From positions 124,001-188,000 of the forward strand of contig CANKBS010000002.1 in assembly GCA_947480015.1 (NCBI GenBank): a DNA stretch of 64,000 nucleotides. Reading direction: 5' to 3'. This document shows positions 35,281 to 44,513 of this stretch, in pieces. The number at the start of each line of letters is the position of its first letter. The first letter of the stretch is position 1. Source of the DNA: Sphingobacteriaceae bacterium (lineage in GTDB: Bacteria > Bacteroidota > Bacteroidia > B-17B0 > Aurantibacillaceae). The position numbers and the translations under genes were made by a program. The notes under the pieces were generated by a model that saw only the letters and a program-made list of their open reading frames with translations, was not told where the DNA came from and did not search any database.

Positions 35281-35976
35281 ATGATGTATAAATGCTTTGG
35301 TATATTTTATTCCATTTTCTGGATTGGACTTTTGGTTTTAACAAATGCCTTAAGTTCATGCGATCCTTCTGCCATAATGGGATCAAGGGAAGAGGGGGAA
35401 ATTGAATTTGAAACCAAAGGTGTTGATGAAACTGATCCATTATATGGATTTATGCCAAGCACGGCTTCCTTAAAATTTAAAGGCGATAAATTCATTATTG
35501 AAATGAGCACCATGGGTATGTTTAATACGTCCATTATTGGCAATTCGAAAGAAAAAACCATGGTTCAAACCGTTAAATTTCTCGACATTCAGCAGGCTTG
35601 TATTCAAACTGAAAAAGATTTAAAAGAAGAGAATGATGATTACGCCTTAAAACTGGAAGAAACAAAAGAGACGAAAAAAATAATTGGTTTAAAATGTCAT
35701 AAAGTAAACGTCACGCGTATTAAGGACCCCAAATCGACCTGGGAAGTTTGGTACACAAAGGAGTTGGGCATGGAACATTGTAATGAACTTACGCCCTATG
35801 CCCCACTTAAAGGTGTTTTAATTGATTATCGCATAAAAAAAATGGGCATGGAATTGCATTTTACGGCTAAGTCCTACCGCAATTATCAAATACCTGACAA
35901 TGCATTTGATATTCATGCCGCCATGAAAATTGTGAGTCCCGAAGAAATGAAAAATTTCTTTAAAAAGCTTCAATAA
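35281..35976 (+). CDS. DUF4412-like lipoprotein, intact paralogue
   Basis: A 231-residue lipoprotein with signal ending TNALSSC. The C-terminal half has GLKCHKVNVTRIKDPKSTW, VWYTKELGMEHCNELTPYAP and KGVLIDYRIKKMGMELHFTA, features that resemble the DUF4412 group. It is intact where the preceding copy has a stop codon, and is about 100 bases downstream of it. A third, more distant member follows at 36026. Function unknown; likely periplasmic or membrane-attached. Expression from its own promoter is possible, as TTACTTTAGC precedes the start. Confidence 0.75.
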   Translation: MMYKCFGIFYSIFWIGLLVLTNALSSCDPSAIMGSREEGEIEFETKGVDETDPLYGFMPSTASLKFKGDKFIIEMSTMGMFNTSIIGNSKEKTMVQTVKFLDIQQACIQTEKDLKEENDDYALKLEETKETKKIIGLKCHKVNVTRIKDPKSTWEVWYTKELGMEHCNELTPYAPLKGVLIDYRIKKMGMELHFTAKSYRNYQIPDNAFDIHAAMKIVSPEEMKNFFKKLQ

Positions 35977-36025
35977 TTTTCATACTAAGTACCCCTTAAC
36001 TCGTTAATTTTAAAAACATACACTT

Positions 36026-36712
36026 ATGAAAAATTTAGTTCTTAGTCTATCTATACTTTTGGCCGGATTTAGTGCCATTTCTCAAAACAATTACAGCATT
36101 AAAATGTCGGTACGCACCGAAGGGTTACCTCCAGAATACGCCGCCTATGGCGAACAGGAAATTGTAACCTATGTAAAAGGAGATTATACAAAAACCGAAG
36201 TATCGAGTATGATGTTTACCTCAACCGTTTATTCAGATGGGAAAACCGTGACTTCCTTAACCGATGCGACGGGTAATAAATCGGCCTACAAAGCCAGTAA
36301 AGAAGAAATTGAGGAGGCACAAAAAAACAATGCAAAACCAAAAATTGAATATACCACCGAGAAAAAAACAATTGCCGGCTACGAATGTAGCAAGGCCATT
36401 ATTACCGGTATTGGAAAAGATAAAAAAGAAAAAGTAACCATAGCCTGGATAACTGATAAGATCAGTGCTAATCAGACATTGGCTCGCAAGGCAAATGGCC
36501 GGATGAATTTGGGTGATTTAAAAGGCCAACCTATGGCCCTTGAAATGACCATGAACCAAAATGGTATGGATATGAAAGTGTTAATGACCGTTACCGAAGT
36601 AATTATTGCGCCCCTTGAGGATTCTGTTTTTACAATTAATACCGAAGGCTTCAACGTTCTTACTTACAAAGAGATATTGGAACAACAAAAAAACATGATG
36701 CAAGGCAGGTAA
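36026..36712 (+). CDS. DUF4412-like secreted protein
   Basis: A 228-residue secreted protein (signal ending FSAISQ). The central part, YTTEKKTIAGYECSKAIITG followed by VTIAWITDKISAN, resembles DUF4412 proteins, as in the two preceding genes. The signal lacks a lipobox Cys, unlike them. All three are on the same strand within 2.2 kb, so it is a small paralogous family. Function unknown. A terminator at 36733-36758 follows. Confidence 0.8.
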   Translation: MKNLVLSLSILLAGFSAISQNNYSIKMSVRTEGLPPEYAAYGEQEIVTYVKGDYTKTEVSSMMFTSTVYSDGKTVTSLTDATGNKSAYKASKEEIEEAQKNNAKPKIEYTTEKKTIAGYECSKAIITGIGKDKKEKVTIAWITDKISANQTLARKANGRMNLGDLKGQPMALEMTMNQNGMDMKVLMTVTEVIIAPLEDSVFTINTEGFNVLTYKEILEQQKNMMQGR

Positions 36713-36732
36713 ACCTTTTTAATCAACTAGTT

Positions 36733-36758
36733 AAGGCGGCCAATGGTCGCCTTTTTTT
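36733..36758 (+). terminator. Terminator between converging genes
   Basis: AAGGCG (36733-36738) pairs with CGCCTT (36748-36753) with further inner pairs, followed by a T-run to 36758. The T-run overlaps the stop codon of the saccharopine dehydrogenase-like gene on the other strand. Confidence 0.75.
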
Positions 36759-38082
36759 ATGCCTGCTCTTCGGTAAAAATTATTTTATTTTCTTCCAGCT
36801 CTTTTAACATGGGTTCGTAAATGGCTTTTACCGTAGGGATGTGAACCCCATGAAGACTGAATTTGCCTGTTAGAAAATTCTTCACTGTAATGGCGAGTGG
36901 TAAACCAACTGTAAGTGCCATTGCTGTGTGATTGGGATCTTTACCTATCACAACAAGTGAAGATATTATTTTTTTGGATTGATTATTTAAACTGTAATCG
37001 AACTGATGTTGCATCACGATCATATCTTTATCTCCGCTTTTTAATTTCCATTTTTCCTCCAGTAAAGCCTGTAACAGCTGTGCCGGTGTACCTTCGACCA
37101 GACTTATTTTTTTATCGGAGAAGAGTTCGAGGTAATCCATCTTCTCTTCAACGTTTTTATTCCAGTCACTACCTAAAAAGTTTTTCAGTCGCGTTTTAAG
37201 ATCGCCTTTGGCTGGCGGTAAAAATGATGCTACTAAATGACTATAGGTTAAGGAAGAAGCATTTGAGATCTTAGAAGTATCATCGGTGAGTCCTAATTTC
37301 ACAAACACATCCCAGGCTTTGCAATACCCCTCTTCACGAAGGGTACCGCGGATCATGGTTTTAATATGTTGCAAGCCGTAAATATCAATGTATGAAATAC
37401 TGTCGCGGTTGGCATAGGCATCAAAGCTGTTGAAGCCTTTAACCGTGATGGTATTAATTTGTGAGAACAACCGGTTATAAGGAATACATTTTATGTCGCC
37501 TTCTTCCATATATTGTGCGGTACCTTGTCCGGCCACTACCACATTTCTCGGATTCCAGCTGAATTTATAACCCCAGGGATTATCGTTGCTTTCGGGGGCA
37601 ACCAAACCACCGGTGTAAGAACGAAAAGCATTAATGGTTCCACCCTGTTCTTTGATGCTATCGATTATGTGCATGGCACTGGCATGATCGAGACCAGGAT
37701 CGAGTCCACATTCATTTAACAGTAAAATGTTTTTACTTTTTGCTTCTTTATCCAGCGCTTTCATATCGGCACTCACATAACTGGCTGTGGCCATGTGTTT
37801 CCCAAACTCAACACAGTCGCGGGCTACATCGCCATGCATAAATGCGGGAAGCATGGAAATGACAAAATCGTGTTGTTGAATAACAGCACGACGTTCTTCT
37901 TCTTTGCGGATATCAAAACTGATGGCCTTGGCTAAAGGATTTGTTCCAACTTTTTCCTGAGCCAGTTTCAGCTCAACATCCGAAACGGTAATTTGCCAGT
38001 TGTTTTCGGCTGCGTGGTTTAAAATATAGTCGATAAGGGAAGTAGCCGAACGGCCTGCACCTATAATTAGGATCTTTGTCAT
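36757..38082 (-). CDS. Saccharopine dehydrogenase family protein
   Basis: A soluble NAD(P)-dependent enzyme of 441 residues. The N-terminal Rossmann motif is ILIIGAGRSATSLIDY, and the catalytic-domain phrases LNECGLDPGLDHASAMHIID and TGGLVAPESNDNPWGYKFSW match the saccharopine reductase group (lysine metabolism: formation or cleavage of saccharopine). Homologues in Bacteroidota are often stand-alone, as here. It could be the glutamate-forming saccharopine dehydrogenase or a related dehydrogenase; the sequence does not settle the reaction. It converges on the DUF4412-like genes. Confidence 0.85.
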   Translation of the reverse strand: MTKILIIGAGRSATSLIDYILNHAAENNWQITVSDVELKLAQEKVGTNPLAKAISFDIRKEEERRAVIQQHDFVISMLPAFMHGDVARDCVEFGKHMATASYVSADMKALDKEAKSKNILLLNECGLDPGLDHASAMHIIDSIKEQGGTINAFRSYTGGLVAPESNDNPWGYKFSWNPRNVVVAGQGTAQYMEEGDIKCIPYNRLFSQINTITVKGFNSFDAYANRDSISYIDIYGLQHIKTMIRGTLREEGYCKAWDVFVKLGLTDDTSKISNASSLTYSHLVASFLPPAKGDLKTRLKNFLGSDWNKNVEEKMDYLELFSDKKISLVEGTPAQLLQALLEEKWKLKSGDKDMIVMQHQFDYSLNNQSKKIISSLVVIGKDPNHTAMALTVGLPLAITVKNFLTGKFSLHGVHIPTVKAIYEPMLKELEENKIIFTEEQA

Positions 38083-38180
38083 AATGCCACAAAATTAGCA
38101 AATTTAAGTGAAATGGGATTGCGGGAAATTAAGACACTAATGACACAACGATAGTCTTTGCTTATGGACCAAAGGGTTTG

Positions 38181-38346
38181 ACGCAGATTACACAGATAAA
38201 ATTAAATTTAAAAACGCCTGCGGCGAAAAATTTCGAAGATCTGTGTTTTATTTGCTTCAAGCTAAGAGAATAATTTCACAAACCAATCTGCGTAATTTAA
38301 AAACTAATAATTAAACACAGTTCCGTGCAATCTGCGAAATCAGCGT
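38181..38346. repeat. Intergenic inverted-repeat element
   Basis: In the 278-base gap after the TonB receptor gene, ACGCAGATT (38181-38189) is complementary to AATCTGCGT (38285-38293), and ACACAGAT (38190-38197) to ATCTGTGT (38239-38246). A further AATCTGCG follows near 38330. Such ACACAGAT/CGCAGATT sequences are seen between genes of many bacteria. No gene is visible in the gap. Confidence 0.5.
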
Positions 38347-38360
38347 CTTAAAGAGAAGAA

Positions 38361-40817
38361 TCAAAAATCAACCTTCACATAAAACAATGGCAAGCGACCT
38401 AACTGATAATTTTTAACCAGGGGATCGGCGGCACGGTTAGCGGGATCGGGTGAATAACTCAATGCTAAAATGTTTTTGGTATTTAAAATATTTACCAAAT
38501 CGAGGGCGATTTCTATACCGGCTTTGGGTGCATTAATTTTATAAGCCATGCGAAAATCAATGCGGTTATAGGCAGCAAACTGTAAGGTATTTACTTTATC
38601 ATCCTGAGCCACCACATCCATCACCGCATTACTGGCTACTACATTTACCGGCGAATAGCGTTTACCGCCGCCATAAGTGAACTTGGTGCCAAAACTCAGG
38701 GTGTTCTTTTTATGATTGCCTACGGCATATTCTAATCCCGCTAAAAAATTACTCATGTAGTTACCGTTAAAATCGGTATTGGCTGTTTTACCATTGCTGG
38801 CTGTGTATTTGCTATTAAACAAACTGCCGTTCCACATAAAATAATAATGTTTGTGAAACAAACGCTCAACGGTTAGCTCAATGCCGTAATTATAACCGGT
38901 GCCGGTATTCTGCATGGTATAAATAGGGAAAAACCGGTTAAAGGTAGATCCCCGGTTAAGCAATGAAACACTTGATGGAACCGCGTAAACCGGTACATTC
39001 CACAAAGACTGATAATACACTTCGGTTTTAAATTTTAAATATTTGGCGGCAAAAAAATCATAACCCAAAACCACATGCTGACTTTTACTGAAATCCATGT
39101 TCTTATTATCCTGAATTTTTTGCGTGTTGGCTGTTGGTACCCCATTTCGAACAATACTATCGGGCACGGCAAAATACAAATAACTCGATTGCAGTTGACT
39201 GTGAATGCCATATGCCAGCGTTAACACTTGTTTTGGACTTAACTGATAACGAATATTTAAACGGGGCTCAACGGTTCCTTTGTTGTTTAAGGTGAGAAAC
39301 TGAGTGAATAGGCCGCCGGTCATGCTTAATTTTTCGTTGAACTTATGCACGTAAGTTACATAAGGCTGGATGAGATAATAGGAACTGTTTGTATTCACGC
39401 GGGTTTTGAAGTTTTTATTCTGAATGACCTCAGCTAACGTATCATACAAGGAATTGATCTTGGCTTCATCATTAAAATTCACGTCAAAACGATTCACGAA
39501 AAATCCGGCTTTAATGCTGTTTTTGGTATTTAATTTTGATTTGATAAACCAGGCCAATGTGGTTTTTATTTCTTTAAAGGAGTAACTTAAAATATGAGGC
39601 AGGGTATCATTCGGAATAAAATCTTTGTTTCGCAAAATAAGATAATGATCCGACTGAATGCTTTGAATGCTGGATGCCAGGCTGGTTTTCATAACCGTGC
39701 GACTGTTTAAGGCATAGAGGTGATTTAAAATTCCAACACCTAAATTTGTAGCAAAATACTGATCACGGTTTAAATCACCGTACAACTCCGTAGGGCGTTT
39801 ATTGGTTTTACTTAAAATGATTTTAATGTCACTTAAGCCTCCAATACTGGTAAAACTAAACACACCCGCTTTTTTGGTTGGAAAATTTAAACGCAGGCCC
39901 ATGTCCTGATACCCCGGAATAGCCGAGGTTCCCAGGTTAATATTAAAACTACCGAATAAAGCCAAGGTTGAATAACGGTAAGTGAGCAAATAACTGGCTC
40001 CTGATTTTTTACTCAGCGGACCTTCTAAAGCCAACTCTGTTCCTAAAATACCAAATTGAAAGGTGCGTTCATGTTTTTCGTTGTTGCCATTTCGCATCTT
40101 TAAATCAAATACACCACCCAAGGCATTGCCATAATTGGCAGGAAACGCCCCGGTATAAAATTCGCTGTTGGCCAAATATTTATTATTGATGATACTTTGT
40201 GGTCCACCCGCTGAGCCCGCCACAGCAAAGTGATTGGGATTGGGGATATCAATGTCTTCGAGACGCCATAATAATCCGGCGGGGCTATTACCGCGAATCA
40301 CAATGTCGTTACGTGAATCGTTGGTACCCTGAATGCCTGCAAAATTAGCAGCCATGCGCGCCGGATCCTGACGCGAACCGGCATAACGTTCGGTTTCTTC
40401 AATACTAAACGCTTTCATGTTTGACACCTGCATTGTTGAAACATGATCACTATCATTGGATGCCTTAACCACTATTTCATCCATCTGCACAGTGCTTTCT
40501 TCCAGTTCGACATTCAACACTAATTCCTTTCCCGCATTTACTGTAATATCGATAAAAGACACCGGTTTGTATCCGGTATACGTAAACAGAAAATTTTGTC
40601 GGCCTAACGGCACCTCGGTTATTTTAAAATAACCCTCGTTATTAGCGGTAACCGCTTTATGTCCTGCAGTTGATCGCAATTGCACCACAGCTCCCGGTAA
40701 GCCGAAACCGGTTACCTTATCCACAACCCTGCCCTTCACAGTTTGACTAACCTGAGCAAAACCAGATTGCGTTACAAAAAAGAGAAACAGAAAAAAAAGT
40801 TTAAGTCGACACATCAT
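38361..40817 (-). CDS. TonB-dependent receptor with carboxypeptidase-regulatory-like domain
   Basis: An outer-membrane receptor of 818 residues. Signal peptide (FFLFLFFVTQSGFAQ), then the carboxypeptidase-regulatory-like domain (VKGRVVDKVTGFGLPGAVVQ, residues about 24-110), a plug with DEIVVKASN and the NDIVIRGNSPAGLLWRLEDI motif, then the barrel, ending in FYVKVDF with a terminal aromatic residue. Two adjacent Met codons at the start make the exact first residue uncertain (40817 or 40814). It imports a ligand with energy from ExbB/ExbD/TonB. No SusD partner is encoded nearby, so a siderophore or similar small ligand is as likely as a glycan. Confidence 0.88.
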   Translation of the reverse strand: MMCRLKLFFLFLFFVTQSGFAQVSQTVKGRVVDKVTGFGLPGAVVQLRSTAGHKAVTANNEGYFKITEVPLGRQNFLFTYTGYKPVSFIDITVNAGKELVLNVELEESTVQMDEIVVKASNDSDHVSTMQVSNMKAFSIEETERYAGSRQDPARMAANFAGIQGTNDSRNDIVIRGNSPAGLLWRLEDIDIPNPNHFAVAGSAGGPQSIINNKYLANSEFYTGAFPANYGNALGGVFDLKMRNGNNEKHERTFQFGILGTELALEGPLSKKSGASYLLTYRYSTLALFGSFNINLGTSAIPGYQDMGLRLNFPTKKAGVFSFTSIGGLSDIKIILSKTNKRPTELYGDLNRDQYFATNLGVGILNHLYALNSRTVMKTSLASSIQSIQSDHYLILRNKDFIPNDTLPHILSYSFKEIKTTLAWFIKSKLNTKNSIKAGFFVNRFDVNFNDEAKINSLYDTLAEVIQNKNFKTRVNTNSSYYLIQPYVTYVHKFNEKLSMTGGLFTQFLTLNNKGTVEPRLNIRYQLSPKQVLTLAYGIHSQLQSSYLYFAVPDSIVRNGVPTANTQKIQDNKNMDFSKSQHVVLGYDFFAAKYLKFKTEVYYQSLWNVPVYAVPSSVSLLNRGSTFNRFFPIYTMQNTGTGYNYGIELTVERLFHKHYYFMWNGSLFNSKYTASNGKTANTDFNGNYMSNFLAGLEYAVGNHKKNTLSFGTKFTYGGGKRYSPVNVVASNAVMDVVAQDDKVNTLQFAAYNRIDFRMAYKINAPKAGIEIALDLVNILNTKNILALSYSPDPANRAADPLVKNYQLGRLPLFYVKVDF

Positions 40818-40877
40818 AATTTAACTTTCATCAGCCTATACTGATATTGATTTTGTTTAAATATAGTCACAAAAAAA

Positions 40878-40904
40878 AATGTTTTGCAAAATATGCAAAA
40901 CATT
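40878..40904. terminator. Terminator after the lytic transglycosylase gene
   Basis: A 10-bp stem (40878-40887 with 40895-40904) and a 7-base loop, with A and T runs on either side. It lies between two minus-strand genes. Confidence 0.75.
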
Positions 40905-40929
40905 TTTGGTTCAAAAGTTTTTTCTCATT

Positions 40930-42423
40930 TTATTGAGCATCTACTTTAATCTTGAGTAATTGTCCGTATTGTAGGGCATTACCATGAATATCATTCAATT
41001 CGCGGATATCTTCGGCTTTTACTTTGTATTTTTTAGCGATACCAAATAAACTCTCGCCTTTTTTAACTTTATGGAATATAAATTCTTTTTTGATGATGCC
41101 ATTTTCGGCCAATTGTCCGTTGTCACTCTCGCTGGTTGTAACTGCAGCCAAACTTTGTTCAGGTTTGATGTCGAGCTTAACTTGTTTTACCGGCGTTTGT
41201 TCGCGCACATACACCACCAATTTTTTACCAGGCCGGAGGCCGTGTTTGCCAACATAATTCCATGATTTTAAATCGGCCACCGTTACCCCGTATTTACGGG
41301 CAATGCTGCTCAATTTTTCACCCGATTTAACCACGTGTGTTCTTTTAACTTCTGCTAAAGTTTCCACCACATCGCCTTCTTTTTGCTGAGCTTTAATAGC
41401 CGCATAAATGGCTTGTTCGTTATTTAACAAAACGGCAATTTTATTTTTAGGCAAACAAATGGCATTACCACCTGCCGGAATTAAATTCTTCCGGTATTGC
41501 GGATTAAAGTAAAGGATCTCTTCGTTGGTGATATCGAGGGCTTGAGAGATTTGATCAAAAGTCATTTGTTCTTTTAACACCACCGTATCCACTTCAAAAT
41601 ATGTTTTGCGCGGCACAGCAGCGTAAATATTATGTTCGGCACCGTAATTCATCACGTAGTTGGCTGCAATAAAAGCCGGCACATAGCCCTGTGTTTCGGT
41701 TGGTAAATAGGGTCTGATTTCCCAATAAGTTTTTTTACCTCCACTGCGGCGAATGGCTTTGCTAATGGTACCCGGCCCGGCGTTATAAGCGGCCAACACC
41801 ATTTGCCAATCGCCAAACATACCGTATAAATTTTTTAAATATTCGGCAGCGGCAACGGTAGCTTTATATGGGTCGCAGCGGTGATCGATATACGACGACA
41901 CATTTAATCCATACATTTTACCGGTGGGGTACATAAACTGCCATAAACCCATTGCGCCGGCACGTGATCGGGCATAAGGAATAAGTGCACTTTCGATCAC
42001 TGCTAAATGTTTTAATTCGAGTGGAATGTTATATTTATCAAACACCTCTTCAAACATGGGGTAATACAATTGCGCAACACCCATCATACGACTTACACTT
42101 TCGCGTTTACGTACCGTATATAAATTGATAAAACCTTTTACGTGTTCGTTATAAACCAGATCAAAGGGAGAAACCGCGTCCAGTTTTGCCAAACGGGCCT
42201 GGAAGGTATAATCATCAAAGCGTGGAACAGAATCTTCGGCGAATTTAAATTTGTTATTTTTAGGAAACACCGGACGGGTAAACGCTGTTTCGAACATTTT
42301 TTGTGTTGATAGGCTATCCAGCATATCGGCAATGGGATGCTCCACCGCATAGTTCTGAGATTTTACCGTCAAGGCTGAAGTAATCAGCAGCGGTAAGAAA
42401 AGATATTTTTTTATGAATCTCAT
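40930..42423 (-). CDS. Lytic transglycosylase with three LysM domains (MltD-like)
   Basis: A 497-residue murein enzyme that cleaves glycan strands with 1,6-anhydro ends. After a signal peptide comes an SLT domain (about 100-290) with the catalytic Glu in HLAVIESALIPYARSRAGA, then GLWQFMYPTGKMYGL and AAYNAGPGTISKAIRRSGG. Three LysM-like segments follow; the last two are clear: THVVKSGEKLSSIARKYGV and KVKKGESLFGIAKKYKVK, which bind peptidoglycan. It acts in the periplasm in cell-wall growth or turnover. Its start lies opposite the small membrane protein gene on the plus strand. Confidence 0.92.
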   Translation of the reverse strand: MRFIKKYLFLPLLITSALTVKSQNYAVEHPIADMLDSLSTQKMFETAFTRPVFPKNNKFKFAEDSVPRFDDYTFQARLAKLDAVSPFDLVYNEHVKGFINLYTVRKRESVSRMMGVAQLYYPMFEEVFDKYNIPLELKHLAVIESALIPYARSRAGAMGLWQFMYPTGKMYGLNVSSYIDHRCDPYKATVAAAEYLKNLYGMFGDWQMVLAAYNAGPGTISKAIRRSGGKKTYWEIRPYLPTETQGYVPAFIAANYVMNYGAEHNIYAAVPRKTYFEVDTVVLKEQMTFDQISQALDITNEEILYFNPQYRKNLIPAGGNAICLPKNKIAVLLNNEQAIYAAIKAQQKEGDVVETLAEVKRTHVVKSGEKLSSIARKYGVTVADLKSWNYVGKHGLRPGKKLVVYVREQTPVKQVKLDIKPEQSLAAVTTSESDNGQLAENGIIKKEFIFHKVKKGESLFGIAKKYKVKAEDIRELNDIHGNALQYGQLLKIKVDAQ

Positions 42424-42579
42424 GTTTTTTTGATTGATTGCGTTAACTCTTAAACGTTACATTAAATAAAACGTTACAATATAAAAAATCTTTTGTGTTA
42501 ATGCAATTCCCACAAAATCCCAATTTAACAAGTTTAGAAAAAATTAGCAGGCATAAGCGTAGTGGCAATTTTTAATTTT

Positions 42580-42587
42580 TAACTTTG
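42580..42587 (+). promoter_or_regulatory. Promoter -7 box TAACTTTG
   Basis: An exact TAnnTTTG match five bases before the GTG at 42592. If transcription starts about six bases downstream of the box, the GTG would be leaderless, or the ATG at 42625 would be used with a leader of about 30 bases. Confidence 0.45.
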
Positions 42588-42591
42588 CATT

Positions 42592-43029
42592 GTGAAAAAC
42601 GCAGAAGAAATAGAGATCCCCTTGATGAATATTGACCGGGATCCAAAATTGTTGGCCATATCGGTGCTTCTCAGCGCCTTAATTGTCTACACAGGGTACC
42701 GGTTTCTTGTTAATATGAATGGATGGGGATTTATTTTAATGATCCCGGGATCCATTCTTTCTTTTCAGAGCATTTGGTTACTGATGAATCCCTTTGCATT
42801 AGTATATGCCGACAAAATTGAGATCAAACAGTCATTAATGAGGCATAAATACCGTTATTTTGTCGACTTAAAAAAAATCTCCCGCGATAATAAAGGTAAG
42901 GTGATTATCACTTACAATGATGACGAAGTGGAAGCACTCAATCTCTTTGGTGTTAAGACTTCGCAGGTAGACCAATTCGTAAGCGAGATCAGTAAATCGG
43001 TTCAGGCCAATATGGCTGTTCGTCCATAA
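42592..43029 (+). CDS. Small membrane protein, PH-like tail
   Basis: A 145-residue protein with two hydrophobic helices (LLAISVLLSALIVYTGYRF and FILMIPGSILSFQSIWLL), then a soluble segment (VYADKIEIKQSLMRHKYRYF, VIITYNDDEVEALNLFGV) that resembles a small PH-like domain. Family not recognised with confidence. The start is either GTG 42592 (shown) or ATG 42625 (MNIDRDPKLL), which begins just before the first helix; the promoter box at 42580 leaves very little leader for the GTG. It stands alone between the transglycosylase and exbB-like genes. Confidence 0.65.
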   Translation: MKNAEEIEIPLMNIDRDPKLLAISVLLSALIVYTGYRFLVNMNGWGFILMIPGSILSFQSIWLLMNPFALVYADKIEIKQSLMRHKYRYFVDLKKISRDNKGKVIITYNDDEVEALNLFGVKTSQVDQFVSEISKSVQANMAVRP

Positions 43030-43271
43030 TCTCTCCTTTTACATCAGGCTTAATTCGACCACTATTGATTTTAGCAAGTCAGGTGTGATTTTCTGTATCT
43101 TTTTAAAAAAATCTATTTATAATCCTTTATTAAGAACAGGATTTAGATTTTCTTTTGCTTTTTAACAGTATTTGGACGAGTTTCTAAACAAAGCGCTGTT
43201 TAAAATCCCTTAGGCTCAGAATTTTATCGGTTCTATTTAAACCTAATTTCGTAATTAAATCTTTAAAAAAA

Positions 43272-44003
43272 ATGCTGAATTTCATTTTACAAGCGACTTC
43301 CACCTTAGCCAATGCGGCTTTAGCCACTGATTCTGCCATGGTAAGCGGTATACAAACAGCCGCCGCGCCCGAAATAACAGAAACTAAAATTTCAATGTTC
43401 GAAATGATCGCGAAAGGCGGACCCATCATGTATCCCCTGGGTTTACTGCTTTTTGTTTCAATATATGTTTTAATAGAAAGACTCTTGGTTTTAACCAAGG
43501 CTTCTAAACGAAATGATAATCTGGTTCCGAGTTTAAAAGAAATGATCCACAGTGGTAATATTAGTAATGCCGTGAGTATGTGTAAGAACATGAACACACC
43601 CGAGAGTGCTATGTTAGAACAAGGTGTGTCGCGTATTGGTCAACCGGTGCAGGAAATTCGCACAGCTATGGATAAAAGCGGTGCTAATGAAATTGCAAAA
43701 CTTGAAAAGAATTTAAACGTGTTGAACATCATTGGGCGTATTGCACCCATGTTTGGTTTTATAGGAACCATCATTGGAGTAATTATTATTTTCTATGATA
43801 TTTCCTTAGCTAAAACAGTTGAGATCGAAATTATTTCCAAAGGTCTTTATCAAAAAATGGTGACCTCTGCAGGTGGCTTGGTGGTTGGGGTTTTAGCCTT
43901 TGTATGTTACCACTGGTTAAATGCACGTATTGATAAACTGGCGCATCGTATGGAAGATACTCAGATCAAGTTTCTGGATATGTTGAATGAACCGGCGAAG
44001 TAG
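43272..44003 (+). CDS. exbB: MotA/TolQ/ExbB proton channel protein
   Basis: A 243-residue inner-membrane subunit of the TonB energising complex. One hydrophobic segment early (YPLGLLLFVSIYVLIERLLV) and two paired ones later (VLNIIGRIAPMFGFIGTIIG and TSAGGLVVGVLAFVCYHWL), as usual in ExbB. The protein begins with a leader-like ATG stretch (MLNFILQATSTLANA), which may be a signal peptide or an N-terminal extension. It forms a proton-conducting pentamer with ExbD that powers the TonB-like protein. First gene of the run exbB, exbD, tonB-like, folC. Confidence 0.9.
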   Translation: MLNFILQATSTLANAALATDSAMVSGIQTAAAPEITETKISMFEMIAKGGPIMYPLGLLLFVSIYVLIERLLVLTKASKRNDNLVPSLKEMIHSGNISNAVSMCKNMNTPESAMLEQGVSRIGQPVQEIRTAMDKSGANEIAKLEKNLNVLNIIGRIAPMFGFIGTIIGVIIIFYDISLAKTVEIEIISKGLYQKMVTSAGGLVVGVLAFVCYHWLNARIDKLAHRMEDTQIKFLDMLNEPAK

Positions 44004-44009
44004 TTATTG

Positions 44010-44102
44010 GCAAGAAACAAGAGGCAAGAAGCAAGAGTCAAGAAACAAGAATCAAGATTGGAGAGTGAAATCTTTAATTTTTAATTTATAATTTTTAATT
44101 TA
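44010..44102. repeat. Simple repeats between exbB and exbD
   Basis: A CAAGAAACAAGAGG-like purine-rich run (44010-44058) followed by repeated TTTTTAATTTATAA. It interrupts an otherwise tight operon; no gene or terminator-like stem is seen in it. Confidence 0.6.
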
Positions 44103-44107
44103 TACCA

Positions 44108-44512
44108 ATGGCCTTAAGAAAAAAGCATAGAGATGCGGAAGTGAGTACGGATTCGTTAAACGACATCATGTTCTTTCTTTTATTATTCTTTCTCATTCTA
44201 TCAACCATGGTTAGTCCTAACTCCATAAAAGTTAATTTACCAAAGGCTGATTCGAATGTGACGATTGAAAATAATAAGAAACCCATTCACGTTGCGATTA
44301 CCAAGGATAAAAAATATTATGTAAACAGTGTGGAAGTGCCTCAGGCAAATCTGGAAGCAGAGATTTCTAAACTGGCCTCGCAGCAAACCGAACCAACCGT
44401 ATTGATGCACCTGGACAAGGAATTATCCATTCAGGATGAAATAGACATTATGACCATTTGCTATAAGTTAAAATGTAAAACCGTTTTAGCGACAGCCGCA
44501 ACCAATAAATAA
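44108..44512 (+). CDS. exbD: ExbD/TolR-family biopolymer transport protein
   Basis: A 134-residue protein with a single N-terminal membrane helix (IMFFLLLFFLILSTMVSP). The conserved Asp (NDIMFF) just at the start of the helix is the proton-carrying residue in the family. The soluble part (VAITKDKKYYVNSVEVPQAN, then ILSKEL-like segments) is periplasmic. It follows exbB after a 104-base gap with simple repeats and abuts the TonB-like gene by one base. Only one ExbD gene is present, while many Bacteroidota have two. Confidence 0.88.
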   Translation: MALRKKHRDAEVSTDSLNDIMFFLLLFFLILSTMVSPNSIKVNLPKADSNVTIENNKKPIHVAITKDKKYYVNSVEVPQANLEAEISKLASQQTEPTVLMHLDKELSIQDEIDIMTICYKLKCKTVLATAATNK

Positions 44513-44513
44513 G

